Origin: Duganella alba
Lineage (GTDB): Bacteria > Pseudomonadota > Gammaproteobacteria > Burkholderiales > Burkholderiaceae_D
Length of the DNA stretch: 64,000 bases
NCBI RefSeq assembly: GCF_009674495.1
Contig: NZ_WKJN01000001.1
Location: 364,943-428,942 of the forward strand
Reading direction: 5' to 3'
This document shows, piece after piece, positions 55,161 through 63,969 of this stretch; positions within the stretch are counted from its first letter, which is position 1; each line of letters opens with the position of its first letter. The notes under the pieces were generated by a model that was not told the origin of the DNA, searched no databases, and saw only the letters and a program-made list of their open reading frames with translations. The translations under genes and the position numbers were made by a program.

Positions 55161-56167
55161 GTGTTGCTCCCTGTGTTGTCATGCGTGCCGGCGGCGGCCT
55201 GCTCCAGCGCGCGCACCACGGCGCGGTGCGCCAGCGTTATCTTGAAATCGTTCTCGCCCTGTCCTTGTGCGCCCGCCAGCAAGGCATCGGCGGCGCGGGC
55301 GAAGTGCTCCGCGGTCGCCGGATGGCCGACCAGCAGCGCTTCGGCCGCTGGGACGCGCCACGGCTTGTGCGCCACGCCGCCCAATGCCAGACGCGCATCG
55401 CGCACGACGCCGTCGTCGCCGATGTCCAGCATCGCGGCCACCGACACCAGCGCAAACGCATACGATGCGCGGTCGCGTATCTTCAGGTAGGCCGAATGTG
55501 CGGCGAATTGCGCGGCGGGCGGCAGTTCGATGTGTGTAATCAGTTCGCCGGCAGCCAGCGTGGTGTCACGCTCCGGCTGGTCGCCCGGCAGGCGGTGGAA
55601 GTCGGCGAAATCGATCTGCCTTTCGCCGGAAGCCGAGCGCACGTGGACTATCGCGCCCAGCGCCGCCAGCGCCACGCACATGTCCGACGGATGCACGGCG
55701 ATACAATGCTCGCTGGCGCCGAGGATGGCGTGCTGGCGCGTCAGTCCGCCGATGGCCGAACAGCCGCTGCCCGGTTGGCGTTTATTGCACTGTGTGGCGA
55801 CGTCGTAGAAGTAATGGCAGCGCGTGCGTTGCAGCAGGTTGCCGCCGTTGCTGGCCATGTTGCGTATCTGCGGCGAGGCGCCGGCCAGGAGGGCGGCGGT
55901 CAGCAGCGGATAACCGGTACGCACCAGCGGATGGTAGGCCGTGTCGGCGTTGCGGGCCGTGGCGCCCAGCAGCAGGCCGCCGTTGGCGCCTGGCGCAATC
56001 GCATCCAGCGGCAGCCCGTTGATGTCGATCAGGGCGGCCGGCCGCATGACGAATTCCTTCATCAGGTCGACAAGATTGGTGCCGCCGGCGATGAAGCGGG
56101 CGCCGACGTCGGCGTGGGCCAGGGCCTCGCTGGCGTCGGCCGGGCGGAAATAGGTGATCGGATTCAT
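55157..56167 (-). CDS. paoB: FAD-binding subunit of aldehyde oxidoreductase (PaoB/YagS-like)
   Basis: A 336-residue medium subunit with the FAD-binding motif FIAGGTNLVDLMK and the CO-dehydrogenase flavoprotein C-terminal domain. The loop TRCHYFYDVATQCNKRQPGSGC carries the cysteines that bind the extra 4Fe-4S cluster known in PaoB. The start overlaps the paoA stop as ATGA and the stop overlaps paoC likewise, giving a tightly coupled operon. Confidence 0.92.
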   Translation of the reverse strand: MNPITYFRPADASEALAHADVGARFIAGGTNLVDLMKEFVMRPAALIDINGLPLDAIAPGANGGLLLGATARNADTAYHPLVRTGYPLLTAALLAGASPQIRNMASNGGNLLQRTRCHYFYDVATQCNKRQPGSGCSAIGGLTRQHAILGASEHCIAVHPSDMCVALAALGAIVHVRSASGERQIDFADFHRLPGDQPERDTTLAAGELITHIELPPAAQFAAHSAYLKIRDRASYAFALVSVAAMLDIGDDGVVRDARLALGGVAHKPWRVPAAEALLVGHPATAEHFARAADALLAGAQGQGENDFKITLAHRAVVRALEQAAAGTHDNTGSNT

Positions 56168-56685
56168 GCCGGCACCGTCCCAGGCTGATAGGGGCGATCC
56201 GGATCGTCCTCGCGCTGCGCCAGGCCCATCACCTCGGTGACGGCGGCGACGATGCCCGGATAAGCGCCGCAGCGGCAGATATTCCCGCTCATTAGCTCGC
56301 GTACCTCGGCCACCGTCCGCGCCTGGCCTTCGTTCATCAAGCCGACGGCGGAACACAGCTGGCCCGGCGTACAGTAGCCGCACTGGAAGGCGTCGTGCGT
56401 GATGAAGGCCTGCTGCAGCGGATGCAGCTGCTGGCCGTCCGCCAGCCCTTCGACGGTGGTGACCTCGCGGCCGTCCTGCATCACCGCCAGCGTCAGGCAG
56501 GCGTTGATGCGTTTGCCGCCGACCAGCACCGTGCAGGCGCCGCACTGGCCGTGGTCGCAGCCCTTCTTGGTGCCGGTCAGGCCGGCGCGTTCGCGCAGCA
56601 GGTCCAGCAGCGAGACCCACGCTTCAACTTCAAATTGCCGGGATTCGCCGTTGAGCTGCAGGCGCACTGGGTAGGTGGAATTCAT
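56164..56685 (-). CDS. paoA: 2Fe-2S subunit of aldehyde oxidoreductase (PaoA/YagT-like)
   Basis: A 173-residue small subunit. The plant-type 2Fe-2S site (CDHGQCGACTVL with a later Cys) and the second helical site (CGYCTPG, CRCGAYPG) are complete. Unlike E. coli PaoA there is no twin-arginine leader, so the complex should stay in the cytoplasm. Of the two adjacent ATGs (56688, 56685) the second has better spacing from AAGGAG. It overlaps the stop of the small upstream gene. Confidence 0.92.
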   Translation of the reverse strand: MNSTYPVRLQLNGESRQFEVEAWVSLLDLLRERAGLTGTKKGCDHGQCGACTVLVGGKRINACLTLAVMQDGREVTTVEGLADGQQLHPLQQAFITHDAFQCGYCTPGQLCSAVGLMNEGQARTVAEVRELMSGNICRCGAYPGIVAAVTEVMGLAQREDDPDRPYQPGTVPA

Positions 56686-56819
56686 CATGCTCCTTGTTCG
56701 TTTTTCAGGATGCCCCGCACATTGGTCACGCGCAGCGGCGACCTGGAGCCCACCAGCAGTCCCGCCAGTACGGTGATGACCATGGCGGGCCATTGCAGCA
56801 AATCGAGCCAGTCGCTCAT
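56685..56819 (-). CDS. Small single-span membrane protein at the head of the pao operon
   Basis: A 44-residue protein starting MSDWLDLLQWPAMVITVLAG, with one hydrophobic helix (about 9-25) and a basic C-terminal half. A strong AGGAAGGA lies nine bases upstream of ATG 56819, and the stop overlaps the paoA start region (ATGATGA), both of which favour a real gene. No function is known to me. It could tether the oxidoreductase to the membrane or mainly provide translational coupling. Confidence 0.65.
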   Translation of the reverse strand: MSDWLDLLQWPAMVITVLAGLLVGSRSPLRVTNVRGILKNEQGA

Positions 56820-56979
56820 GGGCGGACATCCTTCCTGTTGTGAGATGCCAGCATGCCGCATGCCCCATAGAGCGTATGTGCGGCATTGCACCACCGGGCC
56901 GCCGCGCCAGTGCGTGCGTGGCTTAACAGACAGCGTCAGCCACGTCGGCCCATGATGGCCCAAACAATCAGGAAACCGC

Positions 56980-58008
56980 ATGGAAATCGACCGTCTCCCT
57001 TACGCATCGGCGCATACGCTGGCCCAGGCGCTGGCGCAACTGGACCCGCAGCAGTCGCCGGGCGAGCAGCTGGCGCAGCTGATCGCCTCCGGCCAGGACC
57101 AGCTTCCCCTGCCCGCGCGCGGCGCCATGCTGCAACGCTGGCAGTGCCTGGCGCTGGCCGCGCAGCATGATCTGGCGCTGGTCAAGCTGTATGAAGGCCA
57201 CACCGACGCGCTGGCGATCCTGGCGGAGCTGGATGGTCCGTCGCGGCCGGGCGCCGCATGGGGGGTGTGGTGCGCGGAGTCGCCGGATGCGGCCGTGGTG
57301 TTGCGCCATAACGGCGCAGGTGAACAGGTGATCTCCGGACGCAAGCAATGGTGTTCGGGCGCTTCGGCGCTCACCCATGCGCTGGTCAGTTGCAAGGACG
57401 CCGACGGCGAACGCCATCTGGCGGCCGTGGCGCTGCGCGGCCCCGGCGTCACCGTCACGGATGAAGGCTGGCATGCGGTAGGCATGGCCGCCAGCGGCAG
57501 CGTGGATGTCGTCTTTGACGAGGCGCCGGCGATTCCGGTGGGCGACGCCGGCGCTTACCTCAGCCGGCCTGGATTCTGGTACGGCGGCGCCGGCATCGCG
57601 GCGTGCTGGTATGGTGCGGCGCAGGCACTGGCCGCTTATCTGCATGCCGCTGCGCGCGGTCAGGTGCAGCCCGATCCGCATCGGTTGGCGCATCTGGGCG
57701 AGGTGGACGTGGCCTTGGGCGCCGCTGCTGCTTTGCTGCGCGCCACCGCCGCCTCCATCGACCGTTCGCCCGGCGCCTATGCCGGCAGGATGGCGATGCG
57801 TGCGCGGCTCGCGGCGGAAGCGGCGGCAACCACGGTTCTCACCCACGTCACACGCGCACTTGGCGCCGGACCGCTATGCCGCGACGCCCGCTTTGCGCGG
57901 CTGGCGGCCGACCTGCCGGTCTTCCTGCGCCAGAGCCACGCCGAGCGCGATCTGGCCACGCTGGGCGGTCTGCTCACACAACAGGAGGAAGCGCCATGGG
58001 CATTATGA
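56980..58008 (+). CDS. Acyl-CoA dehydrogenase-like flavoprotein
   Basis: A 342-residue protein of the acyl-CoA dehydrogenase fold, shorter than typical members (about 380). The middle beta-domain (GAGEQVISGRKQWCSGASALTHALV) and C-terminal helical bundle (QAHAERDLATLGG-like) are recognisable, but the N-terminal helical region is reduced. I cannot confirm a catalytic glutamate. It opens an operon with a PIG-L deacetylase, a methyltransferase and a glycosyltransferase, so the substrate may be a carrier-bound or lipid-linked intermediate rather than a beta-oxidation acyl-CoA. Confidence 0.82.
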   Translation: MEIDRLPYASAHTLAQALAQLDPQQSPGEQLAQLIASGQDQLPLPARGAMLQRWQCLALAAQHDLALVKLYEGHTDALAILAELDGPSRPGAAWGVWCAESPDAAVVLRHNGAGEQVISGRKQWCSGASALTHALVSCKDADGERHLAAVALRGPGVTVTDEGWHAVGMAASGSVDVVFDEAPAIPVGDAGAYLSRPGFWYGGAGIAACWYGAAQALAAYLHAAARGQVQPDPHRLAHLGEVDVALGAAAALLRATAASIDRSPGAYAGRMAMRARLAAEAAATTVLTHVTRALGAGPLCRDARFARLAADLPVFLRQSHAERDLATLGGLLTQQEEAPWAL

Positions 58009-58820
58009 TCGAACCGCAGGCCCCCACCGCGCGCATGCAGTCGACGTCCCGAGCCCAGGCGGCGCCACAGACGTCCGACCGTCTGATCGCCGGACGCGGC
58101 ACGCCGGACGCCGACTGGCAGGCGTGGGGCGGCTTGGCGGCCCTGCCGCCTGTCACCGTCGCCGAACTGGTGCCGCCATACCGTCGCGCCATCATCGTCG
58201 CGCCGCATCCGGACGACGAAGTGCTGGCCTGCGGCGGCCTGCTGCAACAACTGCACGCGCAAGGCACGCAAACGGTGCTGGTGGCAGCCACCGACGGTAC
58301 TTCCAGCCATCCCGGCTCGGCCAACCTGACGCCATCGGACCTGGCGCGCCTGCGCCCGCAGGAAAGCGCAGCGGCCCTGCAAACACTGGGGCTGGCGCCG
58401 CAAATTCTGCGCGCCCGCCTGATCGACGGCCAGGTCCGCGCCAGCATGGACCAGCTGCACACACTGCTGGTCCAGCTGCTGCGCTCCGGCGACGTGGTGT
58501 TCGTCACCTGGCGCCAGGACGGCCATCCCGACCACGAAGCCTGCGGCCTGGCCGCCTCGCTGGCCGCGCGCGCCTGCCGCGCCACGCTGATCGAAATGCC
58601 GGTATGGAGCTGGCACTGGGCCGCGCCGGGCGACCGCCGTGTGCCATGGCACCGCGCCTGCCGGCTGGACCTCGGCGCCGAAGAGCTGCACCGCAAGCAG
58701 CAGGCCATCCAGTGCTTCCAGACCCAATTGAACGACGACCCCTCCACCGGGCAGCAAGCGATCCTGCCGCCGCACGTGCTGGCCCGCCTGCTCCACCCAT
58801 ACGAAATCTACTTCACATGA
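57996..58820 (+). CDS. PIG-L family deacetylase
   Basis: A 274-residue zinc deacetylase of the LmbE/PIG-L family. The metal site APHPDDEVLACGG (H71, D73, D74) and the later HPDHEACG are present. PIG-L enzymes remove N-acetyl groups from N-acetylglucosamine-type sugars on lipids or small molecules. AGGAGG lies seven bases before ATG 57996. It overlaps the upstream gene by 13 bases and the downstream methyltransferase by four. Confidence 0.92.
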   Translation: MGIMIEPQAPTARMQSTSRAQAAPQTSDRLIAGRGTPDADWQAWGGLAALPPVTVAELVPPYRRAIIVAPHPDDEVLACGGLLQQLHAQGTQTVLVAATDGTSSHPGSANLTPSDLARLRPQESAAALQTLGLAPQILRARLIDGQVRASMDQLHTLLVQLLRSGDVVFVTWRQDGHPDHEACGLAASLAARACRATLIEMPVWSWHWAAPGDRRVPWHRACRLDLGAEELHRKQQAIQCFQTQLNDDPSTGQQAILPPHVLARLLHPYEIYFT

Positions 58821-59419
58821 CCGACCACTTCCAGCAGTTGTACGAACAAAGCGACGATCCATGGCAAGTGCGCCAGCGCTGGTACGAACAGCGCAAGCGC
58901 GCCGTGCTGCTGGCCTCCCTGCCTGCGCCGCACATGCGCCACATTTTCGAACCGGCCTGCGGCAACGGCGAGCTGACCGCCGCGCTGGCGCGCCAGGCCG
59001 ACCGCATCACCGCCACCGACCTTTCGCCAGCCGCCGTCCAGCTGACCCGCGACCGCCTGGCCGGCGCCGCACCGGGCCGCGTCTCGGTCGCATGCCAGCG
59101 CATTCCGCACCAGTGGCCCGCAGACGCGCTGTTCGACCTGATCGTCATCAGCGAAATGGCCTATTACCTGAACGCCGCCGAACTTGAGCAGCTGCGCCAG
59201 CGCTGCATCGATACGCTGGCCATGGACGGCGCACTGCTGCTGTGCCACTGGCGCCACCCGTTCGCCGACCGCCAGCAGTCCACGGAATCCATCCACGGCG
59301 TCTTCGACGACTGCCCGGACCTGCACCGCATCGCCCGCCACGACGAAAGCGACTTCCTGCTCGACGTCTGGTCGCGCAGCCCGCGCTCGGTGGCGCAACG
59401 AGAAGGAGTATCGCCATGA
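58817..59419 (+). CDS. SAM-dependent methyltransferase, NodS-like
   Basis: A 200-residue class I methyltransferase. The N-terminal HFQQLYEQSDDPWQVRQRWYEQRK pattern and FEPACGNGELT SAM-binding motif place it near NodS, the enzyme that N-methylates the deacetylated sugar of Nod factors. Here a deacetylase is encoded immediately upstream, which would create the free amine. It overlaps both neighbours as ATGA. The actual acceptor is unknown. Confidence 0.88.
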   Translation: MTDHFQQLYEQSDDPWQVRQRWYEQRKRAVLLASLPAPHMRHIFEPACGNGELTAALARQADRITATDLSPAAVQLTRDRLAGAAPGRVSVACQRIPHQWPADALFDLIVISEMAYYLNAAELEQLRQRCIDTLAMDGALLLCHWRHPFADRQQSTESIHGVFDDCPDLHRIARHDESDFLLDVWSRSPRSVAQREGVSP

Positions 59420-60135
59420 TCGGTATCGTCATCCCCGCCCACAACGAAGAACTGTACCTGGACGCCTGCCTGCGCGCCGCCCGCGTGGCCGCCGCCGATC
59501 CGGCCCTGCACGGCGAAGCGGTGCGCATCACCGTCGCACTGGACAGCTGCACCGACGACTCGCTGGCCATCGTCGCGCGCCACGCCGCGCAGTCGGACCA
59601 CGGCTGCACCGTCGACTACCTGTGCGTCGGCGCGCGCAACGTCGGCGTCACCCGCGCCGCCGGCGCCCGCCACATGCTGGGATACGGCGCGCGCTGGCTG
59701 GCTTTCACCGACGCCGACACCCAGGTATCGCCCAACTGGCTGGCGCAGCAATTGAGCCTGAACGTGGATGTGGTGTGCGGCACGGTGGCGGTCGACGACT
59801 GGTCGCCGCACCGCGACAACGCCGAACTGCTGCGCCGCCATTTCCACAACAGCTATACCGACGCCGATGGGCACCGCCACATCCACGGCGCCAACCTGGG
59901 CGTTTCGGCCGCCGCCTACCTGCGCGCCGGCGGCTTCGAACCGCTGGCCTGCAGCGAGGACGTGGCGCTGGTCGAGGCGCTGCGGCGCAACGGCGCCCGC
60001 TTCGCCTGGAGCGCCGCGCCGCGCGTGACCACCAGCGCGCGTTGCGACGCCAAGGCGCGCGGCGGCTTCGGCGACACCCTGCTGCGCTACGCCGAAAGCG
60101 CGCGCATTGCAGCGGCGACGGCAACGGGAATTTAA
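59416..60135 (+). CDS. Family 2 glycosyltransferase
   Basis: A 239-residue GT-A glycosyltransferase. [12 protein letters not shown] at the N-terminus, the DADT metal motif (near 100) and [18 protein letters not shown] with SEDVAL later are standard GT2 features. No membrane helix is present, so it is cytosolic or peripheral. AAGGAG lies six bases before ATG 59416. It ends the four-gene operon. Donor and acceptor cannot be read from sequence. Confidence 0.9.
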   Translation: MIGIVIPAHNEELYLDACLRAARVAAADPALHGEAVRITVALDSCTDDSLAIVARHAAQSDHGCTVDYLCVGARNVGVTRAAGARHMLGYGARWLAFTDADTQVSPNWLAQQLSLNVDVVCGTVAVDDWSPHRDNAELLRRHFHNSYTDADGHRHIHGANLGVSAAAYLRAGGFEPLACSEDVALVEALRRNGARFAWSAAPRVTTSARCDAKARGGFGDTLLRYAESARIAAATATGI

Positions 60136-60247
60136 GACCGCACGCCACAAAATATCGTACCATTGCAGTTCAGGACGTAGCCAGCCAGCCGCCGCCACGC
60201 AATCCCCGCTTGCATCACAGGCCGACGGCGGCCGCAAAGGAGTCCTC

Positions 60248-61561
60248 ATGACGCCACCTGTCATCACCGCACCACTGGAAGCGCCGGCCGGCGCCAACGG
60301 CCAGCGCAGCGTCAGCGTGCGCGGTCACGGCCCCTGGTGGCGGCGCTTCCTCAGCTTCGCCGGCCCCGGCTACCTGGTGGCGGTCGGCTATATGGACCCG
60401 GGCAACTGGGCCACCGACCTTGGCGGCGGCGCCGCCTACGGGTATTCCCTGCTCTGGATCATCGGCCTGTCGAGCTGCATGGCGATGCTGTTGCAGATCC
60501 TGTCCGCGCGGCTGGGCATCGTGGCGCAGGCGGACCTGGCGCAGCTGTGCCGCCGCCATTCCTCGCGCCGCTCGGCAATCGCGCAGTGGCTGCTGTGCGA
60601 AGTAGCCATCTGCGCCTGCGACCTGGCCGAAGTGATCGGCACCGCCATCGCCCTCAAGCTGCTGTTCGGCATACCGCTGACCTATGGCGTGATCCTCACC
60701 GCGCTCGACGTGCTGGCCATCCTGTGGCTGCAGCAGCGCGGCTTCCGCTACCTGGAAGCCTTCGTCATGGCGCTGCTGGGTGTGATCTTCATTTGCTTCG
60801 CCGTCAACCTGGCGCTGGCGCAGCCCGAGTGGCGCGCAGTGGCGGCAGGCTTTATCCCGACCTCGCAAACGGTGACCGATCCCGGCATGCTGTATCTGGC
60901 CATCGGCATCATCGGCGCCACGGTCATGCCGCACAACCTCTACCTGCATTCGTCCACCGTGCAAAGCCGCCGCTTCAGCACCAGCGACGACGGCACGCGC
61001 AAGGCGCTCACGTTCGCGGCGGCCGATGTGGTGGTGGCGCTGGGCCTGGCCTTTCTGGTCAATGCCGCCATCCTGATTACCTCGGCGGCGGTGTTCCATA
61101 CCAGCGGCCACGCCCAGGTGGCCGACCTGGAGGAGGCCTACAAGCTGCTTGGCCCGCTGACCGGCACCGCGCTGGCCAGCATCCTGTTCGGCGTGGCGCT
61201 GCTGGCGGCCGGCCTCAGTTCCTCGGTCACGGCCACGCTGGCCGGGCAGATCGTCATGGAAGGATTCATCAACATGAAACTGCCGCCGTGGGCGCGGCGC
61301 CTGATCACGCGCGCGGTCGCCATCGTGCCGGCGCTGTTCGTCACCATCGTCTACGGCGACCATGGCGTCACCAGCCTGCTGATCCTGAGCCAGGTGATCC
61401 TCAGCCTGCAACTGCCGTTCGCCATGTGGCCGCTGATCCGCTACACCAGCTCGCGCGGCATCATGGGCCGCTTCGCCACACCGCGCCCCGTGGCCTGGCT
61501 GGCGTGGACCATGATGATCGCCATCGTCGCTTTAAATGGCATTTTGTTATCGCGGCTCTAA
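60248..61561 (+). CDS. mntH: Nramp family divalent metal transporter (Mn2+/Fe2+)
   Basis: A 437-residue Nramp transporter with eleven helices. The metal-site motifs [12 protein letters not shown] (helix 1) and [14 protein letters not shown] (helix 6) are intact. It imports Mn2+ or Fe2+ with protons. GGAG lies upstream of ATG 60248, which was chosen over an in-frame ATG at 60107 inside the previous gene. A 7-bp GC-rich hairpin can be drawn in the leader, but I see no recognisable manganese riboswitch. Confidence 0.93.
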   Translation: MTPPVITAPLEAPAGANGQRSVSVRGHGPWWRRFLSFAGPGYLVAVGYMDPGNWATDLGGGAAYGYSLLWIIGLSSCMAMLLQILSARLGIVAQADLAQLCRRHSSRRSAIAQWLLCEVAICACDLAEVIGTAIALKLLFGIPLTYGVILTALDVLAILWLQQRGFRYLEAFVMALLGVIFICFAVNLALAQPEWRAVAAGFIPTSQTVTDPGMLYLAIGIIGATVMPHNLYLHSSTVQSRRFSTSDDGTRKALTFAAADVVVALGLAFLVNAAILITSAAVFHTSGHAQVADLEEAYKLLGPLTGTALASILFGVALLAAGLSSSVTATLAGQIVMEGFINMKLPPWARRLITRAVAIVPALFVTIVYGDHGVTSLLILSQVILSLQLPFAMWPLIRYTSSRGIMGRFATPRPVAWLAWTMMIAIVALNGILLSRL

Positions 61562-61603
61562 ATGGGTGTCAACCGGTCAGCGCAATAATTTATCCGGGGA
61601 AAT

Positions 61604-61617
61604 TTGATCCAGATCAT
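61604..61617. promoter_or_regulatory. FNR/Anr box upstream of the universal stress protein gene
   Basis: TTGAT-CCAG-ATCAT matches the FNR consensus TTGAT-N4-ATCAA at nine of ten positions. Its centre, near 61610, would be about 41 bases upstream of a start site near 61652, for which TAGCCT (61640-61645) is a possible -10; that is the geometry of a class II FNR-activated promoter. Confidence 0.75.
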
Positions 61618-61673
61618 AAAATTTGTCGATGAGCTTTGATAGCCTGATAACAGCAATCACGAAGGAGCCCATC

Positions 61674-62516
61674 ATGTCGTACAAAAATATACTGGTTCAT
61701 GCCGACCTGTCCGTGCACGCCGCCCCGCGCTATGCGCTGGCCAGCCAGGTCGCCCTCAGCCACGAAGCCCACCTGGTGGGCGCGGCCTTTACCGGCCTGG
61801 ACGTGGAAATCTACCGTAACGCCGCCTTCGCCTACGGCGGCATGCTGGCCGCGACCGACGTCCAGTCGATCCGCGACAGCGCCGAGGAAGCGCTGACCTC
61901 CTTTGTCGACATCGCCGCCATCTCCGGCGCCAGCTACGAGCGCCGCCTCAGCGACGACGACGCCGAAACCGGCCTGGTGATGCAGGCCCGCTACACCGAC
62001 CTGCTCATCGCCAGCCAGAGCGATCCCGAACTGACCGGTCCCGAACTGCTGCGCAAGCTGCCCGAACACCTGGCGCTGCACAGCGGCCGTCCGGTGCTGC
62101 TGGTGCCCTACGCCGGCCGCTACGCCCACATCGACCAGCACGCGCTGGTGGCCTGGGACGGCGGCCGCGCCGCCACCCGCGCCGTCACCGACGCGCTGCC
62201 GCTGCTGCGCAAGACCAGGCGCGTGACGCTGGCGGTGTTCAACGCCCACACCCAGTACGGCGCCCACGGCGAGCAGCCCGGCGCCGACATCGCCCTGTAC
62301 CTGGCGCGCCACGGCGTGACGGTCGAGGTGACGCAGCAAACCACGCCGCCCGGCCTCGACATCGGCAACGCCCTGCTGTCGCTGGCCGCCGACATCGGCG
62401 CCGACCTGCTGGTGATGGGCGCCTACGGCCATCAACGCTGGCGCGAGATCGTGCTGGGCGGCGTGACGCGCCGCGTGCTGCAGTCGATGACGCTGCCCGT
62501 CCTGATGGCGCATTGA
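61674..62516 (+). CDS. Tandem-domain universal stress protein
   Basis: A 280-residue protein with two UspA-type halves (about 1-145 and 146-280). The second ends with GAYGHQRWREIVLGGVTRRVL, the ATP-binding G-x2-G-x9-G-type motif. Such double Usp proteins are often induced under low oxygen. An FNR box lies 57 bases upstream of ATG 61674, and an FNR-type regulator gene follows after 11 bases. GAAGGAG gives strong start support. Confidence 0.9.
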   Translation: MSYKNILVHADLSVHAAPRYALASQVALSHEAHLVGAAFTGLDVEIYRNAAFAYGGMLAATDVQSIRDSAEEALTSFVDIAAISGASYERRLSDDDAETGLVMQARYTDLLIASQSDPELTGPELLRKLPEHLALHSGRPVLLVPYAGRYAHIDQHALVAWDGGRAATRAVTDALPLLRKTRRVTLAVFNAHTQYGAHGEQPGADIALYLARHGVTVEVTQQTTPPGLDIGNALLSLAADIGADLLVMGAYGHQRWREIVLGGVTRRVLQSMTLPVLMAH

Positions 62517-62527
62517 ACGGAGTGGAA

Positions 62528-63226
62528 ATGCGTATTGATACCTACCGCAGCAATTGCGAACGTTGCGTCCATTTTCCCCTGTGCGAGGGAACGGCGGACA
62601 ATGACCAGATCGCCGGTCACCGCCTGCGCGTGCGCCGGCACGACAGCCTGTACCGTGCCGGCGAATCGCCGGGGAATCGCATTTACTGCATCCGCTCCGG
62701 CAGTTTCAAGATGGTGATGGCGCGTCCCGGCGGCGAAGACCAGGTGATCGGCTTCGCCATGGCGCCCGAGTTCCTCGGCCTGAACACCCTGGGCGCCACC
62801 GGCCACGTCGCCAGCGCCGTGGCGCTGGAAGACAGCGAAGTGTGCGTCATCGACTGGGACCGCCAGGCCTTCCGCGGCCGCCGCCAGCCGATGCAGCGCC
62901 TGGGCCTGCACGCCCTGCTGGCCGGCGAAATCCGCCGCGCCCAGCAGGCCACGCTGCTGCTGCACCACACCCATTCGCGCCAGCGCATGGCCGACCTGAT
63001 GCTGAACCTGTCGCAGGCGCACCGCAGCAACGGCTATTCGGCGGTGCGCTTCCGGCTGCCGATGTCGCGCTGCGATATCGCCAGCTACATCGGCGTCAGC
63101 GCCGAATGCGTCAGCCGGCTGCTGGACCAGTTCCGCCGCCAGGGCCTGGTGCAGCTGCAGCGGCGCGACCTCACCCTGCTCGATCCGGCCGCGCTGCAGC
63201 GCACGGCGGCCGGCGTGGAAAGCTGA
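62528..63226 (+). CDS. FNR-type oxygen-sensing regulator
   Basis: A 232-residue Crp/Fnr regulator. N-terminal C10, C13 and C19 (C-x2-C-x5-C) plus C106 in EDSEVCVID align with the four 4Fe-4S ligands of E. coli FNR (C20, C23, C29, C122). The HTH recognition helix SAECVSRLL keeps the E-x2-SR that reads TTGAT sites. It should therefore be an iron-sulphur oxygen sensor. ATG 62528 follows GGAGTGGA. It probably shares the FNR-box promoter with the stress protein gene. Confidence 0.92.
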   Translation: MRIDTYRSNCERCVHFPLCEGTADNDQIAGHRLRVRRHDSLYRAGESPGNRIYCIRSGSFKMVMARPGGEDQVIGFAMAPEFLGLNTLGATGHVASAVALEDSEVCVIDWDRQAFRGRRQPMQRLGLHALLAGEIRRAQQATLLLHHTHSRQRMADLMLNLSQAHRSNGYSAVRFRLPMSRCDIASYIGVSAECVSRLLDQFRRQGLVQLQRRDLTLLDPAALQRTAAGVES

Positions 63227-63228
63227 TC

Positions 63229-63969
63229 ATGACCACTCGACTTAGCCTGTCAACGCCTTCCGCAACGGACAGCGGCCGCCGCTGCCAGAGCTGCCCGCTC
63301 AACGTGCTGTGCCTGGACGACGGCCCGCCCGACCGCGAGGAGCAGGCCTGCATGGAGCAGCGCTGCATCCAGCTGCGTTGCGGCGACCACCTGTTCCGCG
63401 TGTCGGACGCGGTGGACCAGCACCTGCACATCATCCGCAGCGGCGACATCAAGCTGTACCAGCACTGCCGCGATGGCGGCCAGCACATCATCGAGTTCCT
63501 CGGCCCCGGCGCGTGGGTGGGACTGGAATCGCTGAACGAGCAGGAACGCCATGCCGGCGCGGTGGCGCTGACCGATTGCGAGATCGCCACCGTGCCGTAC
63601 ACGTTGCTGACGGCGGTGCTGGACCGCCACCCGCGCAGCGCCGAAGCCTTCGGCCAGCTGTTGAGCGGCACCATCGCCCGCCACCAGCAGCACGCCGCCA
63701 TGTTGCGCAGCACCTCGGCGGTGCAGCGCGTGGCGCAGTTCCTGCTGCACCGGCTGGAACAGGCGCAAGGCGCGGTGCGGGCGACGCTGCCGATGTCGCG
63801 CCAGGATATCGCGGATTATCTGGGATTGACCTCCTCCACCGTCAGCCGCTGCCTCAGCGCGCTGCGCCGGCGCGGCTGGCTGGCGATGGGCCAGCGCGCC
63901 TACACGCTGCCCGGCCTGCAGGATGTCGAGATGGTGGCGGCCGGCGCGCCGCTGGCGCTCGACTGCTAG
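63229..63969 (+). CDS. Second Crp/Fnr family regulator with altered sensor and recognition residues
   Basis: A 246-residue regulator with C19, C22 and C28 in the FNR spacing. The fourth cysteine equivalent is not in the FNR position (Ala there; the nearest Cys is C117, three residues earlier). The recognition helix reads LTSSTVSRCL, with Ser in place of the FNR glutamate, so it likely binds another sequence. It begins two bases after the stop of the first FNR gene. Additional cysteines (C41, C46, C51) are unusual and could bind a cluster or react with oxidants or NO. Confidence 0.88.
   Translation: MTTRLSLSTPSATDSGRRCQSCPLNVLCLDDGPPDREEQACMEQRCIQLRCGDHLFRVSDAVDQHLHIIRSGDIKLYQHCRDGGQHIIEFLGPGAWVGLESLNEQERHAGAVALTDCEIATVPYTLLTAVLDRHPRSAEAFGQLLSGTIARHQQHAAMLRSTSAVQRVAQFLLHRLEQAQGAVRATLPMSRQDIADYLGLTSSTVSRCLSALRRRGWLAMGQRAYTLPGLQDVEMVAAGAPLALDC

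Noticed and set aside
60188..60232. GC-rich 7-bp hairpin in the mntH leader, considered as a manganese riboswitch
   Set aside because: The loop is 31 bases and I cannot find yybP-ykoY core elements; such stems arise by chance at this GC content.
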